DNA of 64,000 nucleotides, taken from contig NZ_CP055153.1 of NCBI RefSeq assembly GCF_014075995.1, positions 2,790,001 through 2,854,000 of the forward strand, written 5' to 3'. The notes beneath the pieces are model-generated. The model did not search any database and had not been told where the DNA came from. It saw nothing but the letters and a program-made list of their open reading frames with translations. Source of the stretch: Adhaeribacter radiodurans (GTDB lineage Bacteria; Bacteroidota; Bacteroidia; Cytophagales; Hymenobacteraceae). The position numbers and the translations under genes are program-made. This document shows, piece after piece, positions 51,741 through 60,054 of the stretch (its first letter is position 1; each line of letters begins with the position of its first letter).

Positions 51741-54737
51741 ATGAAACCACGATTTTATCGTTATTTCCTGATCCAAACCCATCAGGTAGAAAGGTATAAT
51801 TGGCGCTGCCTGTGTACTATCTTGTTACTTATTGGCAACTTATGCACCATTAGCTTCGCTCAAACTAAAATCTGGGATAAAACCTTAGGTGGCAGCGGTT
51901 ATGATGATTTATACTCCCTTCAACAAACCCGGGACGGTGGCTACATTGTGGGCGGGTATTCTTCTTCGAACATAAGTGGGGATAAATCCCAAGCTGCCAA
52001 AGGCTATACTGATTATTGGATTATAAAACTACGAGCGAATGGCACCAGAGAATGGGATAAAACTTATGGCGGCAATTACAGCGATGATTTAGCTTTACTT
52101 CAGCAAACCCGGGATGGCGGGTATATTTTGGGTGGTACTTCATTTTCAGGTAAAAGCAGCGATAAAACCGAAGCTAGTGCAGGTCATAGCGCTTACTGGA
52201 TAGTTAAATTAAAAGCCGATGGCAGTAAAGAATGGGATAAAACCTTTGGTGGCAATAATGAAAATTATTTAACTGTCATTCAGCAGACAAGTGATGGTGG
52301 GTATGTATTGGGAGGATATTCTTCTTCGGGCAAAAGCGGAAACAAAACCGAAGGTTCTAAAGGAGGCTATGATTTTTGGGTGGTAAAAACAAGCGCCAAT
52401 GGCACCAAAGAATGGGATAAAACATTAGGAGGCAACGGTTATGATAATTTGTACTCTCTCCGGCAAACCCAGGATGGCGGTTACATATTAGGAGGTACTT
52501 CTGCTTCGGGCATAAGCGGTGATAAAACCCAAATTAATAAAGGTGATTGTGCCGAAAATGGATGCAGCACCACCGATTATTGGATAGTGAAACTAAACGC
52601 TGCCGGCTCCAAAGAATGGGATAAAACTTTGGGTGGCGATGATAATGACAGGCTAAAATCTTTGCAACCAACCAATGATGGTGGCTATATTGTGGGAGGG
52701 CACTCCATATCAGGAAAAGGCGGCGATAAATCGGAAGCCTCTAAAGGTGGCTTTGACTACTGGGTAATTAAACTAAGTGCAACCGGCACGAAAGAATGGG
52801 ACAAAGCATTTGGGGGAAATGATAGTGATTATTTATACTCTCTTCAGCAAACTAGGGATGCGGGTTTTATTTTAGGAGGTAACTCTAAGTCAGGCAAAAA
52901 TAACGATAAAACGGAGGCAAATAAAGGTTCTACAGATTTCTGGGTAGTAAAAATAAGCGCCAACGGCATTAAAGAATGGGATAAAGCTTACGGAGCGGCT
53001 GGTGAAAATTATTTAACTGCTTTCCAACAAACCAATGAGGGCGATTATCTTCTGGGAGGTACTTCTTCGGCAGGCAAAAGCAACGATAAATCAGAAGCCT
53101 CAAAAGGCGGTTTTGATTTCTGGTTAGTGAAGCTAAAAGACGATCAACCCCGCATTGCCGAATGGAATTTACGTTATGGCGGTAATGGTAACGAGGGTTT
53201 TACTACCATAATTAAAACGTCGGACGGGGGTTATCTAGCCGGTGGTTATTCCAATTCAGGTAATGGTGGGGATAAAACGCAAAATAGCCAAGGTAAAAAC
53301 GATTATTGGATTGTAAAAACCGATAAAAATGGTAAAAAAATATGGGATAAACGGTACGGTGGTTCTGGCGATGATTACCTGAATCGCATTATTCCTACCC
53401 AAGATGGAGGCTATTTATTAGCGGGTTCTTCTCTTTCGGGTAGTGGCGGCGACAAAAGCCAGCCTAGTCGGGGTAATCGTGATTATTGGATTGTAAAAAT
53501 CAACAATAATGGCGCAAAACAATGGGATAAGCGTTACGGCGGCTCTGGTTTCGATGAATTGAAGAAAGTTATTCAACTCGCCTCCGGCGAATACCTGTTA
53601 GTAGGTAACAGCAACTCGCCATCCAATGGTGATAAAAGTCAAGATAGCCGGGGTGAGAACGATTTTTGGTTAGTAAAAATTAATAATTCAGGTTCTAAAA
53701 TTTGGGACAAACGCTTTGGCGGTAACTTAGACGAAGCTTTGGGCGGCATAGTATCCACTTCCAATGATGGCTATTTATTAGGTGGTAGTTCTGCTTCGGG
53801 TAAAAATGGAGATAAGAGCGAAGAAAGCCGGGGCGGCAATGATTTTTGGCTGATTAGTCTGGATAAGAACGGCACTAAACTATGGGATAAATCTTACGGA
53901 GGGAGCGGTAACGATGAAGCATACTCTTTAGGCCGGACGGGTAATGATTACTTTATTTCGGGGCAAAGCAATTCTCCTGCCGGAATGGATAAAACTCAGA
54001 ACAGCCAAGGTGGCAAAGATTTTTGGTTAATTAAAGTAACCAGCACAGGCAAAAAAATCTGGGATAAGCGTTTTGGTGGGGCTAAAGAAGAAGAACTCCG
54101 TGCTAGCACGCAAACTAACGACGGTGGATATATACTGGCTGGAACATCGTACTCTGAAAAGAGTGGTAACAAAAGCCAGAATAGCCAAGGCTTAGGCGAT
54201 TATTGGATCGTAAAAACTAATAAGGATGGACAATTCGAGTGGGACAAACGTTATGGTGGCAGCGGAGGCGAAGAATTGCGCGCCGTGATCCAGGCCAATG
54301 ATGGTGGTTTGCTGTTAGCCGGAAAGTCCGCCTCGGGTGTAAGCGGGGACCGGACTCAATCTAGTCAGGGTGGAACCGATTACTGGCTGGTGAAGGTAGC
54401 ATCTGAATTAGTAGAAGCTCCTTTAGCTTTTGCAAAGAAAGTAAATCCAATTGAAGAATCCGCTGATCTTACCAGTCAGGTATATTTAATGGCTTACCCC
54501 AATCCAAGTAAAGAAAAAGTAAAAATCAATTTTTCATTATCCAAAACCCAGTCCGTCAGGTTAAAAGTTTATGACAGCCAAGGAAAAGATGTAATTACAT
54601 TATATCAGGGGGAAGCAACAGCTAATCAAACTTATGAGGTAAACTGGCAAGCGGGTAATCAATCGACGGGCATGTATTTTCTGCAACTTCAAACGGCTAC
54701 TAAAAACCAGCAAGTAAAGCTACTCTTAACTAAGTAG
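51741..54737 (+). CDS. Secreted 14-repeat protein with T9SS sorting domain
   Basis: 998 residues. A signal segment (CTILLLIGNLCTISFAQ) is near residue 28-44. From about 46 to 895 the protein consists of 14 units of roughly 60 residues, each starting WDK(T/R)(Y/F/L)GG, then Q(T)xDGGY(I/L)LGG(T/Y)S, then SGxxGDKSQ and DYWIVK. Units 1-7 read KEWDKTLGG with EASKG, whereas units 8-14 read WDKRYGG with NSQG. The last 80 residues (YPNPSKEKVKINFSLSKT to VKLLLTK) are a type A T9SS sorting domain. Function unknown; it is likely displayed on the surface. The GH105-like gene follows 41 bases later. Confidence 0.88.
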   Translation: MKPRFYRYFLIQTHQVERYNWRCLCTILLLIGNLCTISFAQTKIWDKTLGGSGYDDLYSLQQTRDGGYIVGGYSSSNISGDKSQAAKGYTDYWIIKLRANGTREWDKTYGGNYSDDLALLQQTRDGGYILGGTSFSGKSSDKTEASAGHSAYWIVKLKADGSKEWDKTFGGNNENYLTVIQQTSDGGYVLGGYSSSGKSGNKTEGSKGGYDFWVVKTSANGTKEWDKTLGGNGYDNLYSLRQTQDGGYILGGTSASGISGDKTQINKGDCAENGCSTTDYWIVKLNAAGSKEWDKTLGGDDNDRLKSLQPTNDGGYIVGGHSISGKGGDKSEASKGGFDYWVIKLSATGTKEWDKAFGGNDSDYLYSLQQTRDAGFILGGNSKSGKNNDKTEANKGSTDFWVVKISANGIKEWDKAYGAAGENYLTAFQQTNEGDYLLGGTSSAGKSNDKSEASKGGFDFWLVKLKDDQPRIAEWNLRYGGNGNEGFTTIIKTSDGGYLAGGYSNSGNGGDKTQNSQGKNDYWIVKTDKNGKKIWDKRYGGSGDDYLNRIIPTQDGGYLLAGSSLSGSGGDKSQPSRGNRDYWIVKINNNGAKQWDKRYGGSGFDELKKVIQLASGEYLLVGNSNSPSNGDKSQDSRGENDFWLVKINNSGSKIWDKRFGGNLDEALGGIVSTSNDGYLLGGSSASGKNGDKSEESRGGNDFWLISLDKNGTKLWDKSYGGSGNDEAYSLGRTGNDYFISGQSNSPAGMDKTQNSQGGKDFWLIKVTSTGKKIWDKRFGGAKEEELRASTQTNDGGYILAGTSYSEKSGNKSQNSQGLGDYWIVKTNKDGQFEWDKRYGGSGGEELRAVIQANDGGLLLAGKSASGVSGDRTQSSQGGTDYWLVKVASELVEAPLAFAKKVNPIEESADLTSQVYLMAYPNPSKEKVKINFSLSKTQSVRLKVYDSQGKDVITLYQGEATANQTYEVNWQAGNQSTGMYFLQLQTATKNQQVKLLLTK

Positions 54738-54778
54738 AAAGCATTATTCTTATCTGTTATAAAATAAGGTAATCAGTT

Positions 54779-56710
54779 ATGAAAAAGTTTTTATCCTTAC
54801 TATTAATATTTGCAAGCACTATTTTGCCGGCACCCTTTTCCTATAGCCAAACGCCGGGTAGTTCCTGGTCAGAGAAAATGGCAGCTACTGCTGTAAATAT
54901 TTGGCAAGATTCGCTGGTAACAGAGACCGGCAAGGCTGCTACCTGGTCATTCGACGAAGGCTTAGTACTGGAGGGGTTTACGAATGTTTGGCGGCGAACA
55001 GCAAAAGGAGCCTATTTTAAGTTCGTGCAAACAAGTATGAACCGTTTTGTAAAGCCGGATGGCAGCATAGCCCGGTACAAATCCGAAGATTTTGAGCTTG
55101 ATGATGTTAAGAATGGCCGGATTTTATTAACTCTTTACAAAGTAACTTTGCAGGAGAAATATTATAAAGCGGCCACTTTGCTGCGTGAACAACTAAGAAA
55201 ACAGCCACGTACCAAAGAAGGTAATTTCTGGCACCAAAATATATATCCATATCAAACTTGGCTAAATGATTTATACCTGGCTCAACCGTTTTATGCCGAG
55301 TACGCCGCCACGTTTAATCAACCCGAGGCTTTCGAAGACATCGCTAATCAATTTATTTCTCTGGAAAACCATTTGCGTGATACAGAAACAGGTTTGTTAA
55401 ATCCTGGCTGGGATGAAGCAAGAACACAAAAGTGGATTGATAGGAATACAGATTTATCCTTGTTTTGGGGAAGGGCTATGGGTTTGTACGGTGCGGGTTT
55501 GGTAGATGTACTGGAGTATTTTCCGGTTAAACATCCGCAGCGGACAGCCCTGCTACAAATTCTGGAACGTTTTGCCTTAGCCGTAGAAAAAGTACAAGAT
55601 TCCAAATCCGGTGTCTGGTACCAGATCTTAGATCAGCCAACAAGTAAAAACAATTATTCGGAGGCATCAGCATCAAGTTTATTTGTTTATGCCCTAGGCA
55701 AAGCAGTACGCTTAGGCTATCTGCCTCAGAAATATGAAGCCGTTGCTCTAAAAGGGCATGAAGGAATTGTTAAAGAGTTTATTAAAACAAACGAAACAGG
55801 CCAGGTTAATCTGGAAGGTACGGCAAGCGTCGACAATCTGGGAGGAAGCCCTTACCGAGACGATAGTTATGAATTTTTGTATAGTAAAAAAGTAGTTACG
55901 AACGATCCGAACGGAGTAGGCGCTTTTCTGATGGCTTCTAACGAAATGGAATTACGCACGATTACTACCGTAGGCAAAGGAAAAACTTTGTTGCTGGATG
56001 GGTATTTTAATAATGAGTTTATAAAAGATGCCAGCGGGCAAACCATTCCTTTTCATTATAAATGGGAGGAGCAGGATAATAATGGTTTTTCTTTGTTAGG
56101 CGAACATGCCCGCTACATGAGGGCTCAAACAGCAGAGCTAAAACAAGCTCCTACCGCTCAGAACCTGAAAAATGCTGATGTATATCTTATTGTGGACCCG
56201 GATACGGAAAAGGAAACTGCCCAACCCAATTACGTTCAACCAGCCCATGTAAAAGCTATATCGGAATGGGTAAAAAATGGAGGTGTTCTGTTGTTAATGG
56301 GCAACGATTTACCGAATAACGAATTTGACCATTTTAATACGCTGGCAAAAGCATTTGGCATTGAGTTTAAAAAAGAAACCAAGAATTTAGTTATAGGCAA
56401 TGATTTTGAATTAGGAAAAATTGTGGTTCCCGCTAATCATTCCATTTTCAAGAATGGTCGTCAGCTTTTCTTGAAGGATATTAGCACTTTAAACCTGAAA
56501 TCTCCGGCTAAATCGGTGTTAGATCATAAAGGCGATGTGGTAATGGCAGTAGCCAAAGTAGGCAAAGGCACCGTGTTTGCGGTTGGCGATCCCTGGTTGT
56601 ACAACGAGTATACGGATGGCAGGAAGCTACCAGCCGAGTACCAGAATTTTGAGGCAGGTACGGACTTACTTACCTGGTTGTTCCAGCAAGTGCCTGCAAC
56701 AAGTAAGTAG
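54779..56710 (+). CDS. GH88/GH105-type unsaturated glucuronyl/rhamnogalacturonyl hydrolase with extra C-terminal domain
   Basis: 643 residues with a signal peptide (SLLLIFASTILPAPFSYSQ). Residues 35-370 form the six-hairpin barrel of the GH88/GH105 clan (WSFDEGLVLEGFTNVWRRT; WLNDLYLAQPFYAEYA; RNTDLSLFWGRAMGLYG; NNYSEASASSLFVYALGKA; GSPYRDDSYEFLYS), with aspartates at the sites used for vinyl-ether hydration. From about residue 400 a second domain (DVYLIVDPDTEKE; WVKNGGVLLLMGNDL) resembles DUF4350/glutamine-amidotransferase-like modules. It removes unsaturated uronic acids left by pectin or glycosaminoglycan lyases. Confidence 0.85.
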   Translation: MKKFLSLLLIFASTILPAPFSYSQTPGSSWSEKMAATAVNIWQDSLVTETGKAATWSFDEGLVLEGFTNVWRRTAKGAYFKFVQTSMNRFVKPDGSIARYKSEDFELDDVKNGRILLTLYKVTLQEKYYKAATLLREQLRKQPRTKEGNFWHQNIYPYQTWLNDLYLAQPFYAEYAATFNQPEAFEDIANQFISLENHLRDTETGLLNPGWDEARTQKWIDRNTDLSLFWGRAMGLYGAGLVDVLEYFPVKHPQRTALLQILERFALAVEKVQDSKSGVWYQILDQPTSKNNYSEASASSLFVYALGKAVRLGYLPQKYEAVALKGHEGIVKEFIKTNETGQVNLEGTASVDNLGGSPYRDDSYEFLYSKKVVTNDPNGVGAFLMASNEMELRTITTVGKGKTLLLDGYFNNEFIKDASGQTIPFHYKWEEQDNNGFSLLGEHARYMRAQTAELKQAPTAQNLKNADVYLIVDPDTEKETAQPNYVQPAHVKAISEWVKNGGVLLLMGNDLPNNEFDHFNTLAKAFGIEFKKETKNLVIGNDFELGKIVVPANHSIFKNGRQLFLKDISTLNLKSPAKSVLDHKGDVVMAVAKVGKGTVFAVGDPWLYNEYTDGRKLPAEYQNFEAGTDLLTWLFQQVPATSK

Positions 56711-56750
56711 TTGTTTGTTATTAGTTGTTCGTTGCTGGTTTAGTAAGTTT
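56701..56750 (+). repeat. Short dispersed TTAGTTGT repeat
   Basis: Overlaps the stop codon of the GH105-like gene. Positions 56718-56750 match 11159-11191 at 29 of 33 bases; the start of the segment matches 40797-40830. Confidence 0.55.
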
Positions 56751-56895
56751 TTGGTGCTTAACAAATTACTATAAATAATAGCTTCTACTAATTTCGTTGA
56801 AGTACTTGATAGTATTCAGTTAAAGAGTCATTTAAAACTACTTCGCTGATGGGTTTTAATGTACTCTTAAGGTGGAACAAACATAATTTGAGTGG

Positions 56896-57067
56896 ATTTA
56901 AATAACTTTAAGTGGAATGCAGGTTTTCATCCCGGGAAACTTGCTGAATAAAGCCATCCAATACGATATGCATTATTTGCGTTAAGGCCAATAAGGGTAA
57001 CTACGTTAAGGACACTGCTATCTTGCAATTTGGGGTAAACTATAAGCTAATCCGGACATTCTTATAA
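56896..57067 (+). pseudogene. Remnant of an outer-membrane barrel C-terminus
   Basis: In the 541-base gap 56711-57251, three short stretches in successive frames read as one barrel-like tail: NFKWNAGFHPGKL, then NKAIQYDMHYLR, then NKGNYVKDTAILQFGVNYKL before TAA at 57065-57067. Two frameshifts are needed to join them. Alternating polar and aromatic residues fit barrel strands, but the parent family is not identified. Confidence 0.35.
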
Positions 57068-57251
57068 TACAACAAGTTCTAAACACAACTTCTTCTTAAC
57101 AATCTATTCGCCTTCTACCCTAGCTTTAAGCTTTTTTCGTTGTAACTTCAACTATACAGAGGCGTTAGGTTAACGTAGAATGGTAAAATAATCCTGACAC
57201 ATATGGGTTACAGGAAAATGAAATGGTTGTTAAATTTAAAATTTCAGAACG

Positions 57252-58097
57252 ATGCTAGCAGAAAAAGTAATAAATCCGGCAATAGCAACATACGATGTAG
57301 CCTCAATTTTGGGAGGTTTGTATGGCGATGGTATAATTGCCCTGAAAGGAGCTTTTAGCCGGGAGTGGGTGCAGCAACTCGATGAAGATATATGGGTTTT
57401 ATACGAAGCTGCTTTGCAGCGGCCCGGTGGGGCAGTTGGCCGTGGTCCGAAGCGGCATTACGTAGAAATTCACCCCGAAGATATCCGGGGCTTTGTAGAA
57501 TTAGCGACGCATCCCTGGGTGCAGGCGGTTTCGGAAGCCGTGCTGGGGCCAGATTATAAAATTGTAGAAATCGGGTTTGATATTCCAAATCCGGGAGCAG
57601 TAGAACAGCCCTGGCACCGCGACTTTCCCGCACCGGAAGATACCATTTTAGGTCGCCGGCTAAATTCTTTGGCCTTTAACTTAACCACCGTAGATGTTAC
57701 CGAAGACATGGGACCTTTTGAAATTGCACCCGGCACTCAGTGGGATTTACCAATAAACTTTCAGCACGACATGTTTCCAGCGAAAGAAAGTTACGCCCGG
57801 TACCAGGAACGAGCCCAACGGAAATTTCCTAAAATGGGCGATATCTCCGCCCGGTCGGCTTTAACCATTCACCGGGGTACGGCTAATTATTCAAATAAAC
57901 CCCGGCCGGCTTTGGTGCTAGGCGTAGACTCTCCCACTGCTAAAAATGCAGAACGCCACGATTTACAAATTACCCGTTCCTACTTTGAACAACTTCCGGA
58001 GAGTTTGAAAGAACATTTAACTTACCGGCTAGTGGATAAATTAGAACCTATTTACCAGGCGCATACCATTGAAGGTTTAATGATGGGCGAAGCTTAA
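57252..58097 (+). CDS. Phytanoyl-CoA dioxygenase (PhyH) family protein
   Basis: 281 residues, cytoplasmic. The Fe(II) facial triad can be placed at H122 and D124 (QPWHRDFPAP) and H207 (LTIHRGTANYSNKPRPAL), with R218 as the likely 2-oxoglutarate-binding arginine. The beginning (LYGDGIIALKGAFSREWVQQLDED) is typical of PhyH proteins. It hydroxylates an unidentified small molecule using oxygen and 2-oxoglutarate. It stands alone, ahead of a strong terminator. Confidence 0.88.
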   Translation: MLAEKVINPAIATYDVASILGGLYGDGIIALKGAFSREWVQQLDEDIWVLYEAALQRPGGAVGRGPKRHYVEIHPEDIRGFVELATHPWVQAVSEAVLGPDYKIVEIGFDIPNPGAVEQPWHRDFPAPEDTILGRRLNSLAFNLTTVDVTEDMGPFEIAPGTQWDLPINFQHDMFPAKESYARYQERAQRKFPKMGDISARSALTIHRGTANYSNKPRPALVLGVDSPTAKNAERHDLQITRSYFEQLPESLKEHLTYRLVDKLEPIYQAHTIEGLMMGEA

Positions 58098-58198
58098 AAT
58101 TAAAGAAGTGGTTAGTTACTAATTAATGGATATTCGACTAATATATTTAGGTTAATTATTAAATCAGTATTAACCAAATAGTAAAAAAGTAAACTCCT

Positions 58199-58246
58199 GA
58201 AAGCAGTCCGGAAAAAAGTAAATTTTCCTCCGGACTGCTTTCTTTT
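58199..58246 (+). terminator. Intrinsic terminator downstream of the PhyH gene
   Basis: GAAAGCAGTCCGGA (58199-58212) and its exact complement (58229-58242) form a 14-base perfect stem with a 16-base loop, followed by TTTT. It may also serve the convergent GH43-like gene. Confidence 0.82.
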
Positions 58247-58372
58247 AAGTAAGAAGACAGAAATAGTTTAATATATTGAAGGTCGGGATTATGGTAATAA
58301 GGTTTTGAGCTTCAATTTTACAATAAGCACATTAGTCAAGCATCTAATATCTTTATACTTGTGTCTTCTGGC

Positions 58373-59854
58373 TTATATCTTCCCTAATACTACCCGGTCT
58401 TCTTTAAAAAGAATGGGTATGGACAACAGTGCCCGAAACTGCTTATAACCAGCTTTACCCGGAAAATAACCGTGCAGGAAAAGTTGCGGTTTCCCATTAG
58501 GGTCCACAACTACCGAGGGGTGCCCGGGTGCCCACCACTCGGCTGTTGATTGCAAAAATGGCTGCGGCATTTTCCGGTAAGGGCCTAAAAGCGAATCGGC
58601 AATGGCTACACCAATTCCGTATTGATCGGTAGAAAAATCGTTACCGGCATAGAACAGGTAGAATTTATTCTGGTGATGCGTTACCCACATGCCCTCTACC
58701 AAATGTGCTTCCCAGGCCAGATCATTCTCAATAATTTTAGTTCTTTCTCCTATCAAACTCGATCCATCGGCGGATAGTTGTTGGGCGTACATGGGGGTTT
58801 TCATGTATCGCTGAATAACTGAAATGGCCTGCTGAACTGGCTGTGTTTGTGTATTTTTTAATTCAGTTAAACGATCATAAAAAAGTAAATACCTGCTGAT
58901 TATGGCCTCAATAAAAACCTGGTTAAATAAGAAGCGTTCCATGGGTTCCAGGGTTTGCACCCAGGGCCATAAAATTACTATAAAAGAGGTCGTAATTTGA
59001 TTTTCTTCCTCCTCAAATAAGTCGCGGATGAAAGTTGGATTTTCGAAAAGAAATTGAATTAATTTACCTGGCCAAACATCGTTGTTGTCTTCCTTCCAGA
59101 ATAAATAAGCCAATCCGTTATCCTGCACAAAAACGTGCGGATCAATAACATTGCCTTTTAAAATTGGTTCTTCATCCGCCAAAAAAGGCCCATCCGGATG
59201 AGTAGACTTGGCAACTCCAATGCAGAGCTCCCGGGTATCTTTATCGCGGGCAACGAAGTAAACGTGGAAATTATCGTTAATCTGATGCATTTCGGGTGCC
59301 CAATAATCGCTTACCATTTTATCGTTAGCTGCCCAGGCGGGTTTGCGGTTTTCCGGAAATACAAAGCCTACAAATTCCCAATCCTGTAAATTGCGGGAGC
59401 GAATAATGGGGAAAGCATGCGGGGCATCGTTAGAAGTAGAAAGTAAATAATAGAGCGGTTCTTCTGCACCGGTTTGTTGCTTTACCCGGATTACTGCCGG
59501 ATCGCCGTAGCCATATAAGATTTGCGGGTTTAAATTTTTACTCAGCACTTCCCGGTAAGTAGCTTTAAACTGCGGATTGGTTTGCACCAGTTGGCGGTTC
59601 TGGGGTGTCCGTAACCCGAAATCAAGTGCTAATTTTTCGAATAAATTTAAATAATCCGTATGGTTTCGTTCTTTTAGCTGATAGTAGCAGGTTTTCACCT
59701 GTTTGGTTTGGGGATCAGTGCCAGTAACCGTTAAAGTAAAAATATTATTTACGCCTAATTCTTCCCGAATTAAAATAGTAAAAGAATAATGAGCACTATC
59801 GGGGGAAGTTAATTCCATTTCCGAAATATTGGCGCCATTGCTTTTTTCCTGCAT
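58373..59854 (-). CDS. GH43-like five-bladed propeller protein with a helical insertion
   Basis: 493 residues with no signal peptide. The propeller begins near residue 112 with YGYGDPAVI (D118, catalytic base position), continues with WAPEMH and VIDPHVF (D238, pKa modulator position), and has E387 in LVEGMW (acid position). Between D238 and E387, residues about 266-359 form an insertion predicted to be mostly helical (NPTFIRDLFEEEEN; RFLFNQVFIEAIISRYLLFY), which is not part of ordinary GH43 enzymes. The first 80 residues are also outside the core. Probable substrate: arabinan- or xylan-type oligosaccharides in the cytoplasm, but this is not certain. The preceding gap 59855-60054 appears empty. 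Confidence 0.72.
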   Translation of the reverse strand: MQEKSNGANISEMELTSPDSAHYSFTILIREELGVNNIFTLTVTGTDPQTKQVKTCYYQLKERNHTDYLNLFEKLALDFGLRTPQNRQLVQTNPQFKATYREVLSKNLNPQILYGYGDPAVIRVKQQTGAEEPLYYLLSTSNDAPHAFPIIRSRNLQDWEFVGFVFPENRKPAWAANDKMVSDYWAPEMHQINDNFHVYFVARDKDTRELCIGVAKSTHPDGPFLADEEPILKGNVIDPHVFVQDNGLAYLFWKEDNNDVWPGKLIQFLFENPTFIRDLFEEEENQITTSFIVILWPWVQTLEPMERFLFNQVFIEAIISRYLLFYDRLTELKNTQTQPVQQAISVIQRYMKTPMYAQQLSADGSSLIGERTKIIENDLAWEAHLVEGMWVTHHQNKFYLFYAGNDFSTDQYGIGVAIADSLLGPYRKMPQPFLQSTAEWWAPGHPSVVVDPNGKPQLFLHGYFPGKAGYKQFRALLSIPILFKEDRVVLGKI

Positions 59855-60054
59855 CGGTTTTCCTCAGGGTGATCAGATAAGCTTATCCGCAAAAACGTAC
59901 CTCTTTGTTTTAAAATTAATAATTTTTGAATAAGTACTTATTCGTTATTTGATGATTATGAAGCCGTTAGGGGGAAGTACTCAAACAGAAAAACTTAATC
60001 TTCAAATAGTAATCTTTCTGTTTAAATTGTAAATCCCAAAAAAGTTATCTACAA

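Noticed and set aside
51880-54400. Regularly spaced DNA repeats that could suggest a CRISPR array or satellite
   Set aside because: The period is about 180-190 bases, stays in one reading frame and encodes the WDK-GG protein units; there are no identical short repeats with unique spacers.
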